From: an uncultured Pseudomonadota bacterium | Lineage (GTDB): Bacteria > Pseudomonadota > Gammaproteobacteria > Burkholderiales > SCOH01 | NCBI GenBank assembly: GCA_937863215.1 | Contig: CALMFQ010000272.1 | Coordinates: 1-6,797 of the forward strand | DNA: 6,797 bases | Direction of reading: 5' to 3' | Shown: positions 1-5,596 of the stretch, piece after piece | Layout of the letters: every line of letters begins with the position of its first letter | Numbering within the stretch: the first letter of the stretch is position 1 | The notes under the pieces: generated by a model | Told to the model about the DNA's origin: nothing | Databases searched by the model: none | What the model saw: only the letters and a program-made list of their open reading frames with translations | Position numbers and translations under genes: made by a program

Positions 1-205
1 CCAGCCGCAGGCCGCCGGCGCCACGCCAGTCGGGCTGTTGCAGGCTATTGCCGAGCTGTTCCAGCGCCTCGTTCAGTGTCAGCGGCGCCGGGAATTGCAG
101 TTGCGCACGGGCGCGCTGGCGCCGCGTCAGCCGGTTGTGGCGCGCCAGCAGCAGGCCCGCCGGGGCCAGTGCCGCGTCGATTACATCAGGAGACAAACGT
201 GACAC
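1..205 (-). CDS. N-terminal part of an uncharacterised T2SS-operon protein, possibly GspL/PilM-like (cut by window edge)
   Basis: Only the first 68 codons are present; the gene runs off the left edge. The start is the GTG at 205, inside the 3' end of gspE. I chose it because a good Shine-Dalgarno (AGGAG) lies 7 nt upstream and the frame stays open to the edge; the ATG nearer the gspE stop is followed at once by TAA. The product begins M(V)SRLSPDVIDAALAPAGLLL, then an Arg-rich stretch, then a segment around residues 45-65 with an NEALEQLGNSL helix. No signal peptide or membrane segment is seen in this part. From memory, the layout resembles the start of actin-like GspL/PilM-type proteins encoded beside pseudopilin genes in betaproteobacteria, but no diagnostic motif is inside the window. 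The 20-nt overlap with gspE argues for a shared transcript and a role in the same machine. The function is inference only. Confidence 0.6.
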   Translation of the reverse strand, partial: MSRLSPDVIDAALAPAGLLLARHNRLTRRQRARAQLQFPAPLTLNEALEQLGNSLQQPDWRGAGGLRL

Positions 206-1853
206 GATTGATCTCCTGTAAGGTGGTTTGACCATTGCGTACCGCCAGCACTGCGACGTCGCGCAATGAACGCATGCCGGCCTTGCGCGCCGCGTCTTTC
301 AGCTGGCTGACCGGGGCGCGGCTGATGACCATTTCGCGCAGCGTGTCGTTGAAACGCAGGATTTCCGCCAGCGCCTTGCGCCCCTTGTAGCCGGTGCCGC
401 GGCAATAGCCGCAGCCACGGCCGAGGCGGAAATGAAACTCGCCGACCTTGTCCGGATCGAGGCCGGAATCGATGATCAGTTGCGCATCCGGCTGGTACGG
501 CTCGGCGCAGTGTTCGCACACCTTGCGCACCAGCCGTTGCGCCAGAATGCCGTTCAGCGCCGAAACAAAGCTGTAGGTATCGACCCCCATGTGGGCAAAG
601 CGGCCGATGACGTCGAATACGCTGTTGGCGTGCACCGTGGTGAACACCAGGTGGCCGGTCAGCGCCGCCTGTACCGCGATCTGCGCGGTTTCGGCATCGC
701 GGATCTCGCCCACCAGAATCTTGTCCGGATCGTGACGCAGGATCGAGCGCAGGCCACGGGCAAAAGTCAGCCCCTTTTTTTCGTTGACCGGAATCTGCAA
801 TACTCCCGGCAGCATGTATTCGACCGGGTCTTCGATGGTGATGATTTTGTCCTGGCCGTTGTTGATTTCGCTGATCGCCGCGTACAGCGTGGTCGATTTG
901 CCCGAGCCGGTCGGGCCGGTCACCAGCAGCATGCCGTATGGCTCCTGTGCCAGCTTGCGCATCAGCTCGACTGCGGTTTCATCGAAGCCGAGCGTTTCCA
1001 GCCGCAGGCTTTTCATCTGATCCGCCAGCGACTGCTTGTCGAGCACCCGCAGCACCGCGTCTTCGCCGAACAGGCTGGGCATGATCGAGACGCGGAAGTC
1101 GATTTCGCGGTTGTTCACTGCCACCTTGAAGCGGCCGTCCTGCGGAATGCGGCGCTCGGCGATATCCAGCTCGGACATCACCTTCAGGCGCGAGATCACC
1201 TGTTCCGCCAGATCCAGCCCGGCAATCTGGCCGACATGGCACAGCACGCCGTCGATGCGGTATTTCACCGTCAAGCCGGCCGGGGTGGTTTCCAGGTGGA
1301 TATCCGATGCACCGCTCTTGAGCGCATCGTACAAGGTGGAGTTCACCGCCTTGACTGTCTGGCTGGTGTCTTCGGCAATGCTGGCGAGCGAGATCACCTC
1401 GGCGTTGCTGCCTTGCGCACCGGCTTCGGCGCCCTGGCTGAGCACGCCGTCGAGCGCCCGCTGGGTTTCTTCGTAACCGGACAGATAGGCGACGATATCT
1501 GCCGGTTCGGCCAGATGCCAGACACCGGCCGCCGGCAGCCGGGCTTCGGCCCACTGGATGCTGCGCGCGTCGAATGGCGTGCCGATCACCGGAATCAAGC
1601 GGCCTTCGGTATTGCGGAAAGCCATGCACTGGCGCTGCAGCGCCTCGGCGTAGGGCACCAGATCGAATTGCGGTGTCAGTGCCTGCATGTCGCGCATCGA
1701 CAGCGTCGGCATTTTCAGCGCGCCGCCGACCGCCGCCAGCAGCTCGCCGTTGCGCAGCGGCACCAGCTGGCGCAGCGCCTCCCAGAACGGCTCGCCGCTG
1801 GTGCGCATGGCCTGGCGGGCCTGCTGGATATCGCTGAGGCGAACCTGGCTCAT
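186..1853 (-). CDS. gspE: Type II secretion ATPase GspE
   Basis: This 555-residue protein is the cytoplasmic hexameric ATPase that powers pseudopilus assembly in type II secretion. Residues 1-140 match the usual N1E-type regulatory domain, which in the family contacts GspL. The RecA-like core shows Walker A GPTGSGKS (313-320), the Asp box IITIEDPVEY (337-346), Walker B ILVGEIRD (379-386) and the His box between H401 and H408. A zinc-binding tetracysteine is complete (C446, C449, C481, C484); this is typical of GspE/PilB and absent from PilT-type retraction ATPases. Length is normal for the family. The ATG start overlaps the gspF stop (ATGA), so translation is probably coupled; only a weak AGGT-like Shine-Dalgarno is seen. 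A PilB or MshE function is possible from sequence alone, but the neighbouring gspG with its LDPWG motif points to T2SS. Confidence 0.95.
   Translation of the reverse strand: MSQVRLSDIQQARQAMRTSGEPFWEALRQLVPLRNGELLAAVGGALKMPTLSMRDMQALTPQFDLVPYAEALQRQCMAFRNTEGRLIPVIGTPFDARSIQWAEARLPAAGVWHLAEPADIVAYLSGYEETQRALDGVLSQGAEAGAQGSNAEVISLASIAEDTSQTVKAVNSTLYDALKSGASDIHLETTPAGLTVKYRIDGVLCHVGQIAGLDLAEQVISRLKVMSELDIAERRIPQDGRFKVAVNNREIDFRVSIMPSLFGEDAVLRVLDKQSLADQMKSLRLETLGFDETAVELMRKLAQEPYGMLLVTGPTGSGKSTTLYAAISEINNGQDKIITIEDPVEYMLPGVLQIPVNEKKGLTFARGLRSILRHDPDKILVGEIRDAETAQIAVQAALTGHLVFTTVHANSVFDVIGRFAHMGVDTYSFVSALNGILAQRLVRKVCEHCAEPYQPDAQLIIDSGLDPDKVGEFHFRLGRGCGYCRGTGYKGRKALAEILRFNDTLREMVISRAPVSQLKDAARKAGMRSLRDVAVLAVRNGQTTLQEINRVTFVS
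213..217 (-). promoter_or_regulatory. Ribosome binding site fixing the GTG start at 205
   Basis: The minus strand reads AGGAG followed by a 7-nt spacer and GTG. The site lies inside the gspE coding sequence, as is usual for translationally coupled genes. It is the main reason for choosing a GTG start for the truncated downstream gene. Confidence 0.7.
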
Positions 1854-3034
1854 TGGATGCTACCTGCGAGTTCGAAAATCGGCATGTACAGACTCACGAC
1901 GATCGAGCCGATGAACAGCGCGATCACCAACAACAATAACGGCGGAAACACGCGGGTGAAGGTATCCACCCAGCGCGCAGTGTCTTCATCGTAGAACAGC
2001 GCGATGCGCTCCATCATGTCGCCCATCTTGCCGCTCTTTTCCCCCACCCGCAGCATGCGCACCGCCACCGGCGTGGTCAGCTCGCAGCTTTGCATTACCA
2101 GCGAGATCGGCTGGCCTTCGCGGATGCGCTGGATCGCCTTGTCCAGCCGCGGGCGCAGGGTAGGGTGCAGCAGACCGCTGACCATGTCGAACGCCGTAAC
2201 CGCCGGAATGCCGCCGCGCAACAGCATGCCGGCCGAGCGATACAGGCGCGACAGTTGCACCAGATACCAGCGTTCGCGCAGCGATTTGATGCGCCACAGC
2301 AGCCCGGCGACTTTCGCCCGCGCCGCCGGATCGGCAGCCAGATACACCACCGATGCGCCGCCCAGCGCGATGCCGAACAGCACCAGCGCCATATTGTTGC
2401 CGGCAAAGCTGCCCCATTTGAGCAGCATGCGCGACAGGAACGGCAGATCGGTGTTCATGTCTTCGTAAATACGGCTGAATTTCGGTACCAGATACACCAG
2501 CAGGAAAATCGCCACCGCGATGCCGACCACCATCACCACCGCCGGGTAGATCGATGCCGAAACGATCTGCTTGCGGATGGTGTCGGCCTGCTGCTGATAC
2601 GCGACATAACGCTGCAGCGTCGGCACGATGTCGCCGGTTTTTTCGCTGGCGCGCACGCTGGCGACATACAGCTCGGGGAATTCCTGCGGGAAATGCTGCA
2701 GTGCCTGCGACAGCGACTGGCCTTGATACAACGCGTCGGTCAGCTTGCGCAGTACATCCTGGCTTTCGTCGTGGGCTTTTTCCGCCAGCGTTTCCACCGC
2801 CTCGATCAGCGACAGACCGGCGTCGAGCAGCGCCAGCAACTCCTGCGTGAACAGCACCAGATCGAAGCGGCTGCGGCGCCAGTTGAAGCGCAATCCCTGC
2901 TGCAGCGGGCGCACCGAGATGACCCGGGCTCCCTGCTGCGTGGCCTGTAGCCGGGCATCCTCGCTGCTGGCAGCGTCGAACCGCAGCACGACGACTGCCT
3001 GAGCCTTGAGCGCCTTGACTTCGAATTGCTGCAT
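1850..3034 (-). CDS. gspF: Type II secretion inner-membrane platform protein GspF
   Basis: This 394-residue polytopic inner-membrane protein is the platform on which GspE acts during pseudopilus assembly. It has the standard two-repeat T2SSF layout. The first cytoplasmic domain is at about residues 55-160, with FTQELLALLDAGLSLIEAVE at 62-81. Membrane segments lie at about 162-186 and 213-234. The second cytoplasmic domain is at about 255-355, with LSRLYRSAGMLLRGGIP and the conserved GEKSGKM at 331-337. A last membrane segment lies at about 363-388. The length is close to the usual 400. It starts 36 nt after the gspG stop with a poor Shine-Dalgarno (only a GCGGG-like stretch), and its stop overlaps the gspE ATG by 4 nt. 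PilC of type IV pili is the close relative; the context favours GspF. Confidence 0.95.
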   Translation of the reverse strand: MQQFEVKALKAQAVVVLRFDAASSEDARLQATQQGARVISVRPLQQGLRFNWRRSRFDLVLFTQELLALLDAGLSLIEAVETLAEKAHDESQDVLRKLTDALYQGQSLSQALQHFPQEFPELYVASVRASEKTGDIVPTLQRYVAYQQQADTIRKQIVSASIYPAVVMVVGIAVAIFLLVYLVPKFSRIYEDMNTDLPFLSRMLLKWGSFAGNNMALVLFGIALGGASVVYLAADPAARAKVAGLLWRIKSLRERWYLVQLSRLYRSAGMLLRGGIPAVTAFDMVSGLLHPTLRPRLDKAIQRIREGQPISLVMQSCELTTPVAVRMLRVGEKSGKMGDMMERIALFYDEDTARWVDTFTRVFPPLLLLVIALFIGSIVVSLYMPIFELAGSIQ

Positions 3035-3070
3035 CGTGCCCGCCGCTTTGTCCGCGCCTGCCGTCAGGGC

Positions 3071-3493
3071 TTACCAGTTGCCGATGTCGGCCGCTTCGCC
3101 GTCACCGCCCGGTTTGCCATCCTTGCCCAGCGACAGCAGATCGTAGTCGTTGTTGTGCTCACCCGGCGCCTTGTAAATGTATGCCTTGCCCCACGGATCG
3201 AGCGGTGCTTCCTTCTTCAGATACGGGCCGTTCCATTTCGGCGCGTCGGCCGGCTTGGTGGTCAATGCCGCCAGGCCCTGTTCGGTGGTCGGGAACGCGC
3301 CGTTGTCGAGCCGATACTGGTCGATCGCCTTGGTCAGCGATTCGATTTGCTGCTTGGCGGTGGTGACCTCGGATTTGCCGACGTTCTTGAACAGATTCGG
3401 CGCCACCACGCCCACCAGCAGGCCGATGATGACCAGCGCGATCAGCAGTTCCAGCAGGGTAAAGCCGCGATTTCGATGATTTTGTTTTTTCAT
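3071..3493 (-). CDS. gspG: Type II secretion major pseudopilin GspG
   Basis: This 140-residue protein is the major pseudopilin, the periplasmic piston of type II secretion. It has a short basic leader (MKKQNHRNRG), a prepilin peptidase site after G10, F11 as the first mature residue and Glu at mature position 5 (E15). A hydrophobic helix follows to about residue 33. The C-terminal globular domain shows hallmarks of GspG: TTEQGLAAL near 69-77, LDPWG at 98-102 and an Asp/Gly-rich end (SLGKDGKPGGDGE, 121-133), where family members bind calcium. It is first in the operon and sits just behind an AT-rich promoter region. The Shine-Dalgarno is weak (AAGAA a few bases before ATG). No GspH, I, J or K minor pseudopilin lies in this window. 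A prepilin peptidase (PilD/GspO) encoded elsewhere would be required. Confidence 0.95.
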   Translation of the reverse strand: MKKQNHRNRGFTLLELLIALVIIGLLVGVVAPNLFKNVGKSEVTTAKQQIESLTKAIDQYRLDNGAFPTTEQGLAALTTKPADAPKWNGPYLKKEAPLDPWGKAYIYKAPGEHNNDYDLLSLGKDGKPGGDGEAADIGNW

Positions 3494-3521
3494 TTTCTTG
3501 CGTTCAGAATGTTTGCTCTAA

Positions 3522-3551
3522 ATTGTATTACAAAGCCGTCTTTCATATGAA
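3522..3551 (-). promoter_or_regulatory. Candidate sigma-70 promoter of the gspGFE operon
   Basis: On the minus strand a TACAAT -10 (3527-3522, 5 of 6 consensus bases) follows a TTCATA -35 (3551-3546, 4 of 6) with an 18-nt spacer, about 30 nt before the gspG start. The surrounding 3481-3570 stretch is strikingly AT-rich for this window. Both boxes overlap palindromes (3541-3552 and 3523-3533). The promoter is predicted by eye only. Confidence 0.45.
3523..3533. repeat. 11-bp palindrome overlapping the gspG -10 region
   Basis: TTGTA and TACAA are inverted around a single central base, and the element overlaps the candidate -10 hexamer by 5 bases. It lies 7 bp from the neighbouring 12-bp palindrome. 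A protein bound here would block the promoter; this is inferred from position only. Confidence 0.35.
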
Positions 3552-3552
3552 A
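3541..3552. repeat. Perfect 12-bp palindrome at the gspG -35 region
   Basis: TTTCATATGAAA is its own reverse complement and covers the candidate -35 box. A dimeric regulator could bind here. AT-rich palindromes also arise by chance, so operator function is inference. Confidence 0.4.
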
Positions 3553-3779
3553 ATTTATGCATTATGAATGACGTGGGTTTTGGATTGCGCGCATTTCTCG
3601 CACGGCGGCAAGCACCGTCGTGGCGTTGCCGGCGAACTTCAATGATAGCGGGTTCCGTGCATATTTCGAATGGCATTGCCGTGCCAGCGGCGCTGCTGCT
3701 GGCAGTCCTGTCGCCGGCTTGCGGTTTCGTGTGCCGTGCACAGCCGCCACGCCCGCCGGATTTATATCTGTTTATGCGT

Positions 3780-3808
3780 ATTTTATTGGCGTGGAAATGC
3801 CATATGAA
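3780..3808 (-). promoter_or_regulatory. Possible distal promoter facing gspG
   Basis: On the minus strand TTCATA (3808-3803) and TAAAAT (3785-3780; 5 of 6 bases of the -10 consensus) are separated by exactly 17 nt within an AT-rich patch. The same TTCATATG octamer occurs at the candidate -35 nearer gspG. If used, it would give a leader of roughly 280 nt. No gene lies between it and gspG. This is a weak prediction. Confidence 0.25.
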
Positions 3809-3966
3809 TAGGTAAAATTATGTAGATTGTCCGGGCGGCATATGGTTCCGCGCGTACGACACGGCTTGGGCTGCGGCTCGTGGGCGGGCCGGCGCAGCTG
3901 TGGCAGAGGGCAGATATGGCGTGCAACATGACTTTACGCCGCGCGGAATGTCGCTGTGCCGGGCGG

Positions 3967-3999
3967 GAGAAGAAACGGGCTGGCGTATTGGCCGGCCCG
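3967..3999 (-). terminator. Candidate intrinsic terminator of the chitinase operon
   Basis: Read on the minus strand, CGGGCCGGC and GCCAGCCCG form a 9-position stem with one C/A mismatch around a 6-nt loop (CAATAC), followed directly by the T-rich tract TTTCTTCT. It lies about 125 nt after the chitinase stop and before the gspG promoters, where a terminator is expected. The T tract is interrupted by C, so efficiency may be modest. Confidence 0.45.
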
Positions 4000-4035
4000 C
4001 TGGTCATTGCATCAACGCAGTCGATTCAGGTATGG

Positions 4036-4085
4036 CGCGGCGCGGGCCGCTCGGTGCACGCCGGCAAGCCGCTGCCCGCGCCGCG
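4036..4085. repeat. Inverted repeat with perfect 12-bp GC arms
   Basis: The arms 4036-4047 and 4074-4085 are exact reverse complements made only of G and C, around a 26-nt spacer. The element starts about 40 nt after the chitinase stop. No T tract follows on either strand, so it is not a classic intrinsic terminator. It could protect the 3' end of the mRNA or act with the hairpin at 3967-3999. Confidence 0.5.
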
Positions 4086-4124
4086 TTGGTTGCGGTGCAA
4101 GGGGCATGCGGCCGGGGGGAAGGG

Positions 4125-4250
4125 TTAATTACAGCTGGTCGAGTTGGTCGCCTGCCACAGCGTCGGTGCCGCTACCGGATTCCAGCCGGTACCGGCGTAG
4201 GCGGTGTGGGTCACCAGCGCCTTGTATTGCTTGCCCTGGTAGCTGACCAC
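4125..4250 (-). repeat. Direct repeat copy A: end of the chitinase CBM
   Basis: These 126 nt, covering the last 41 codons and stop of the chitinase, align without gaps to 6672-6797 with 11 mismatches counted by eye. The 55 nt at the upstream end (in gene direction) are identical. The mismatches cluster toward the stop codon. Confidence 0.95.
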
Positions 4251-5567
4251 GCTGCCGGCACTGTAGGTTTTGCCCTCGGCCCATGCCTGACAGCCTGGCG
4301 TCGGTGTCGGTGTGGGCGTCGGCGTCGGGGTTGGAGTAGGCGTTGGTGTCGGAGTGGTCGAGCAGCTGCCGATCGCTTTCCACACGCCCCACTGGCCGGA
4401 TTGCGCCGGGTTTTCGCCCTGCGTCCACCATTTGGCCTCGTACAACACGCCGTTGTGGCTGGCGCGCTGGCCGCCGGTGTAGACGGCAGTGGCGCTCCAG
4501 GCTGCGGCGCTGCAAGTCGGAGTGGGTGTCGGCGTCGGCGTCGGAGTGGGGGTAGGCGTCGGCGTGCTGCCCTTGGCGGTGGCCAGCGTCTGGTAGTACT
4601 CGTAGTCGCGGCTATTGCGCTGGCTGTAGATGTCCAGCCCGCCGGAGCCTGTCTGGTCGCGCTGCATTGCCCACATCGACAGCAGGCCGATGCCTTTTTG
4701 CTTGCCGAAGTTGGCCAGCGTCTGCGCGTCGGCCAGGGTGAAGACTTCGCTGGAGATGTCGTTCTGGCCGATCATCGGCGTTACGCCGATCATTGCCCAC
4801 AATTGCGCATCGTTCCTGGATGGATAAATGGTTTTCAGCTGGGCAAAGGTTTCGTTGGCGGCCGAGATCGCCAGATCGCCCATCAGTTTGCCAGAGTCGT
4901 AGGCGCCGCCGTAATCCATCGCCATGATATTGACCATGGAGATATTGACGCCGGATTGTACCGCGCCTTGCAGCAGCGTAACGGCGCTGCCCGGCAGGCC
5001 ATGGTCGTTCCACTGGTTCAGGTACGGCAGCACCGGCAGCGTGAACGATACGTACAGCCCCGGATAGCTCTGCTGCAGGCGCTTGATCACGTTGTTGCGA
5101 GTGGTGTTGAGCTGGGTGTTGGACAGCTGCGAACCTTCGACATCGAAATCGATGGCGCGCACGTTGTGCGTATCGAGCAGGTTCTTGATCAGGTTGTACA
5201 TATCGGTTTCGGAGCAGGCCGCTTCCAGATAGGTACCGGATGCACCGCCGAACGACAGGATCAGCCGGCCGCCGCCGGCAACGAATTGCTGGATGTCGGA
5301 TTTGAACGCCGCGTTACTCAGCGTGTAATCCATGCCGCCGCCCAGCGTACAGCCGCCGCCGGATACGCCGAATGCCAGCGTGGCTGCGGTCATGCCGGCC
5401 TGCTGCTTGCCGCCCATCAGCGTTTTCACCTTGTAGGCGCCGTTGCCGAAGCCCCAGGTATAGAAGTACGGCGCCACTTCGGTGCCGGCCTGTGCCAGCG
5501 AGCTACCGGCCAATGCCAGCAGCAGCGCCAGCGGGCGCAGTTTGCGACGCGATTTTGTCTGGTTCAT
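4125..5567 (-). CDS. Secreted GH18 chitinase with two C-terminal CBM5/12 domains
   Basis: This 480-residue protein is predicted to hydrolyse beta-1,4 links of chitin outside the cell. The order is signal peptide (1-27, cut after AQA), GH18 domain (about 28-330), Thr-Pro linker (335-351), CBM5/12 (352-402), Thr-Pro linker (405-424) and CBM5/12 (426-479). The GH18 domain shows SFGG (105-108), the catalytic AIDFDVEG with D140, D142 and E144 as general acid, MAMDYG (215-220) and a late Trp (W299). This form recalls the Pyrococcus furiosus ChiA-like GH18 subgroup. The first CBM has the classic YEAKWWTQGENP signature; each CBM is bracketed by a Cys pair. I start at the ATG at 5567, which has AGGAG 7 nt upstream; an in-frame GTG at 5600 would add 11 residues but lacks such a site. 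It lies 29 nt after the JmjC gene, in a probable operon. As a secreted chitinase it is a likely T2SS substrate. Confidence 0.93.
   Translation of the reverse strand: MNQTKSRRKLRPLALLLALAGSSLAQAGTEVAPYFYTWGFGNGAYKVKTLMGGKQQAGMTAATLAFGVSGGGCTLGGGMDYTLSNAAFKSDIQQFVAGGGRLILSFGGASGTYLEAACSETDMYNLIKNLLDTHNVRAIDFDVEGSQLSNTQLNTTRNNVIKRLQQSYPGLYVSFTLPVLPYLNQWNDHGLPGSAVTLLQGAVQSGVNISMVNIMAMDYGGAYDSGKLMGDLAISAANETFAQLKTIYPSRNDAQLWAMIGVTPMIGQNDISSEVFTLADAQTLANFGKQKGIGLLSMWAMQRDQTGSGGLDIYSQRNSRDYEYYQTLATAKGSTPTPTPTPTPTPTPTPTCSAAAWSATAVYTGGQRASHNGVLYEAKWWTQGENPAQSGQWGVWKAIGSCSTTPTPTPTPTPTPTPTPTPTPGCQAWAEGKTYSAGSVVSYQGKQYKALVTHTAYAGTGWNPVAAPTLWQATNSTSCN
4296..4355 (-). repeat. Thr-Pro linker repeat 2 (10 TP units)
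   Basis: Ten ACN-CCN units encode a 20-residue Thr-Pro linker between the two CBM5/12 domains. It matches linker 1 in composition but has two more Thr-Pro pairs. Unequal exchange between the two linkers would delete or duplicate the first CBM. Confidence 0.9.
4515..4565 (-). repeat. Thr-Pro linker repeat 1 (8 TP units plus T)
   Basis: Tandem imperfect ACN-CCN hexanucleotides encode eight Thr-Pro pairs and a final Thr between the GH18 domain and the first CBM. Such linkers give flexible spacing between catalytic and binding modules. Synonymous codons vary, so the repeat is maintained at protein level as well as being prone to slippage. Confidence 0.9.
5487..5567 (-). other. Chitinase signal peptide with a twin-arginine-like n-region
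   Basis: Residues 1-27 comprise a basic n-region containing SRRKL (6-10), a Leu/Ala-rich core and an AQA cleavage site before G28. SRR-x-L partly matches the Tat consensus (S/T)RRxFLK; the following Arg and the strongly hydrophobic Leu-rich core could equally fit a Sec signal. Confidence 0.6.
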
Positions 5568-5574
5568 CAAATTT

Positions 5575-5579
5575 CTCCT
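5575..5579 (-). promoter_or_regulatory. Ribosome binding site fixing the chitinase start at 5567
   Basis: The minus strand reads AGAGGAG, then a 7-nt spacer, then ATG. It favours the ATG at 5567 over the longer GTG start at 5600 and puts the basic n-region of the signal peptide at the true N-terminus. Confidence 0.8.
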
Positions 5580-5596
5580 CTGATATTTTGCATTTT

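Larger units (their letters stand above)
3570..4124. other. Intergenic stretch between the chitinase and the gspG promoter region
   Basis: I see no convincing gene here. Short open frames exist on both strands, but their products are Arg/Pro/Ala-rich, lack domains or good ribosome sites, and look like GC-driven chance frames. What can be seen: a GC hairpin (4036-4085), a terminator-like hairpin (3967-3999), a small hairpin with 7-bp arms TGCCAGC/GCTGGCA (3682-3704), and an AT-rich patch at about 3760-3835 containing a possible promoter facing gspG. No tRNA, CRISPR or insertion-sequence pattern was noticed. Confidence 0.6.

Noticed and set aside
432..1994. Long open frame on the plus strand (520 codons) opposite gspE
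   Set aside because: It is antisense to a confidently assigned GspE, its product is His/Gln/Arg-rich without motifs, and no ribosome site was seen.
3787..3802. Sigma-54-like GG...GC pattern on the plus strand
   Set aside because: The GG to GC spacing is 9 nt instead of the required 10, and no plus-strand gene follows.
3564..3815. Small plus-strand frame of 83 codons in the intergenic region
   Set aside because: It has no ribosome binding site, an odd Arg/Ala/Pro composition and no recognisable domain. It also overlaps the upstream end of the gspG promoter region.
3783..4007. Small minus-strand frame of 74 codons in the intergenic region
   Set aside because: It runs through the predicted terminator hairpin, has low-complexity Arg/Ser/Ala composition and no ribosome site.
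4296..4565. Thr-Pro repeats considered as a CRISPR-like or non-coding repeat array
   Set aside because: They are in-frame ACN-CCN codons inside the chitinase with no spacers; they encode protein linkers.
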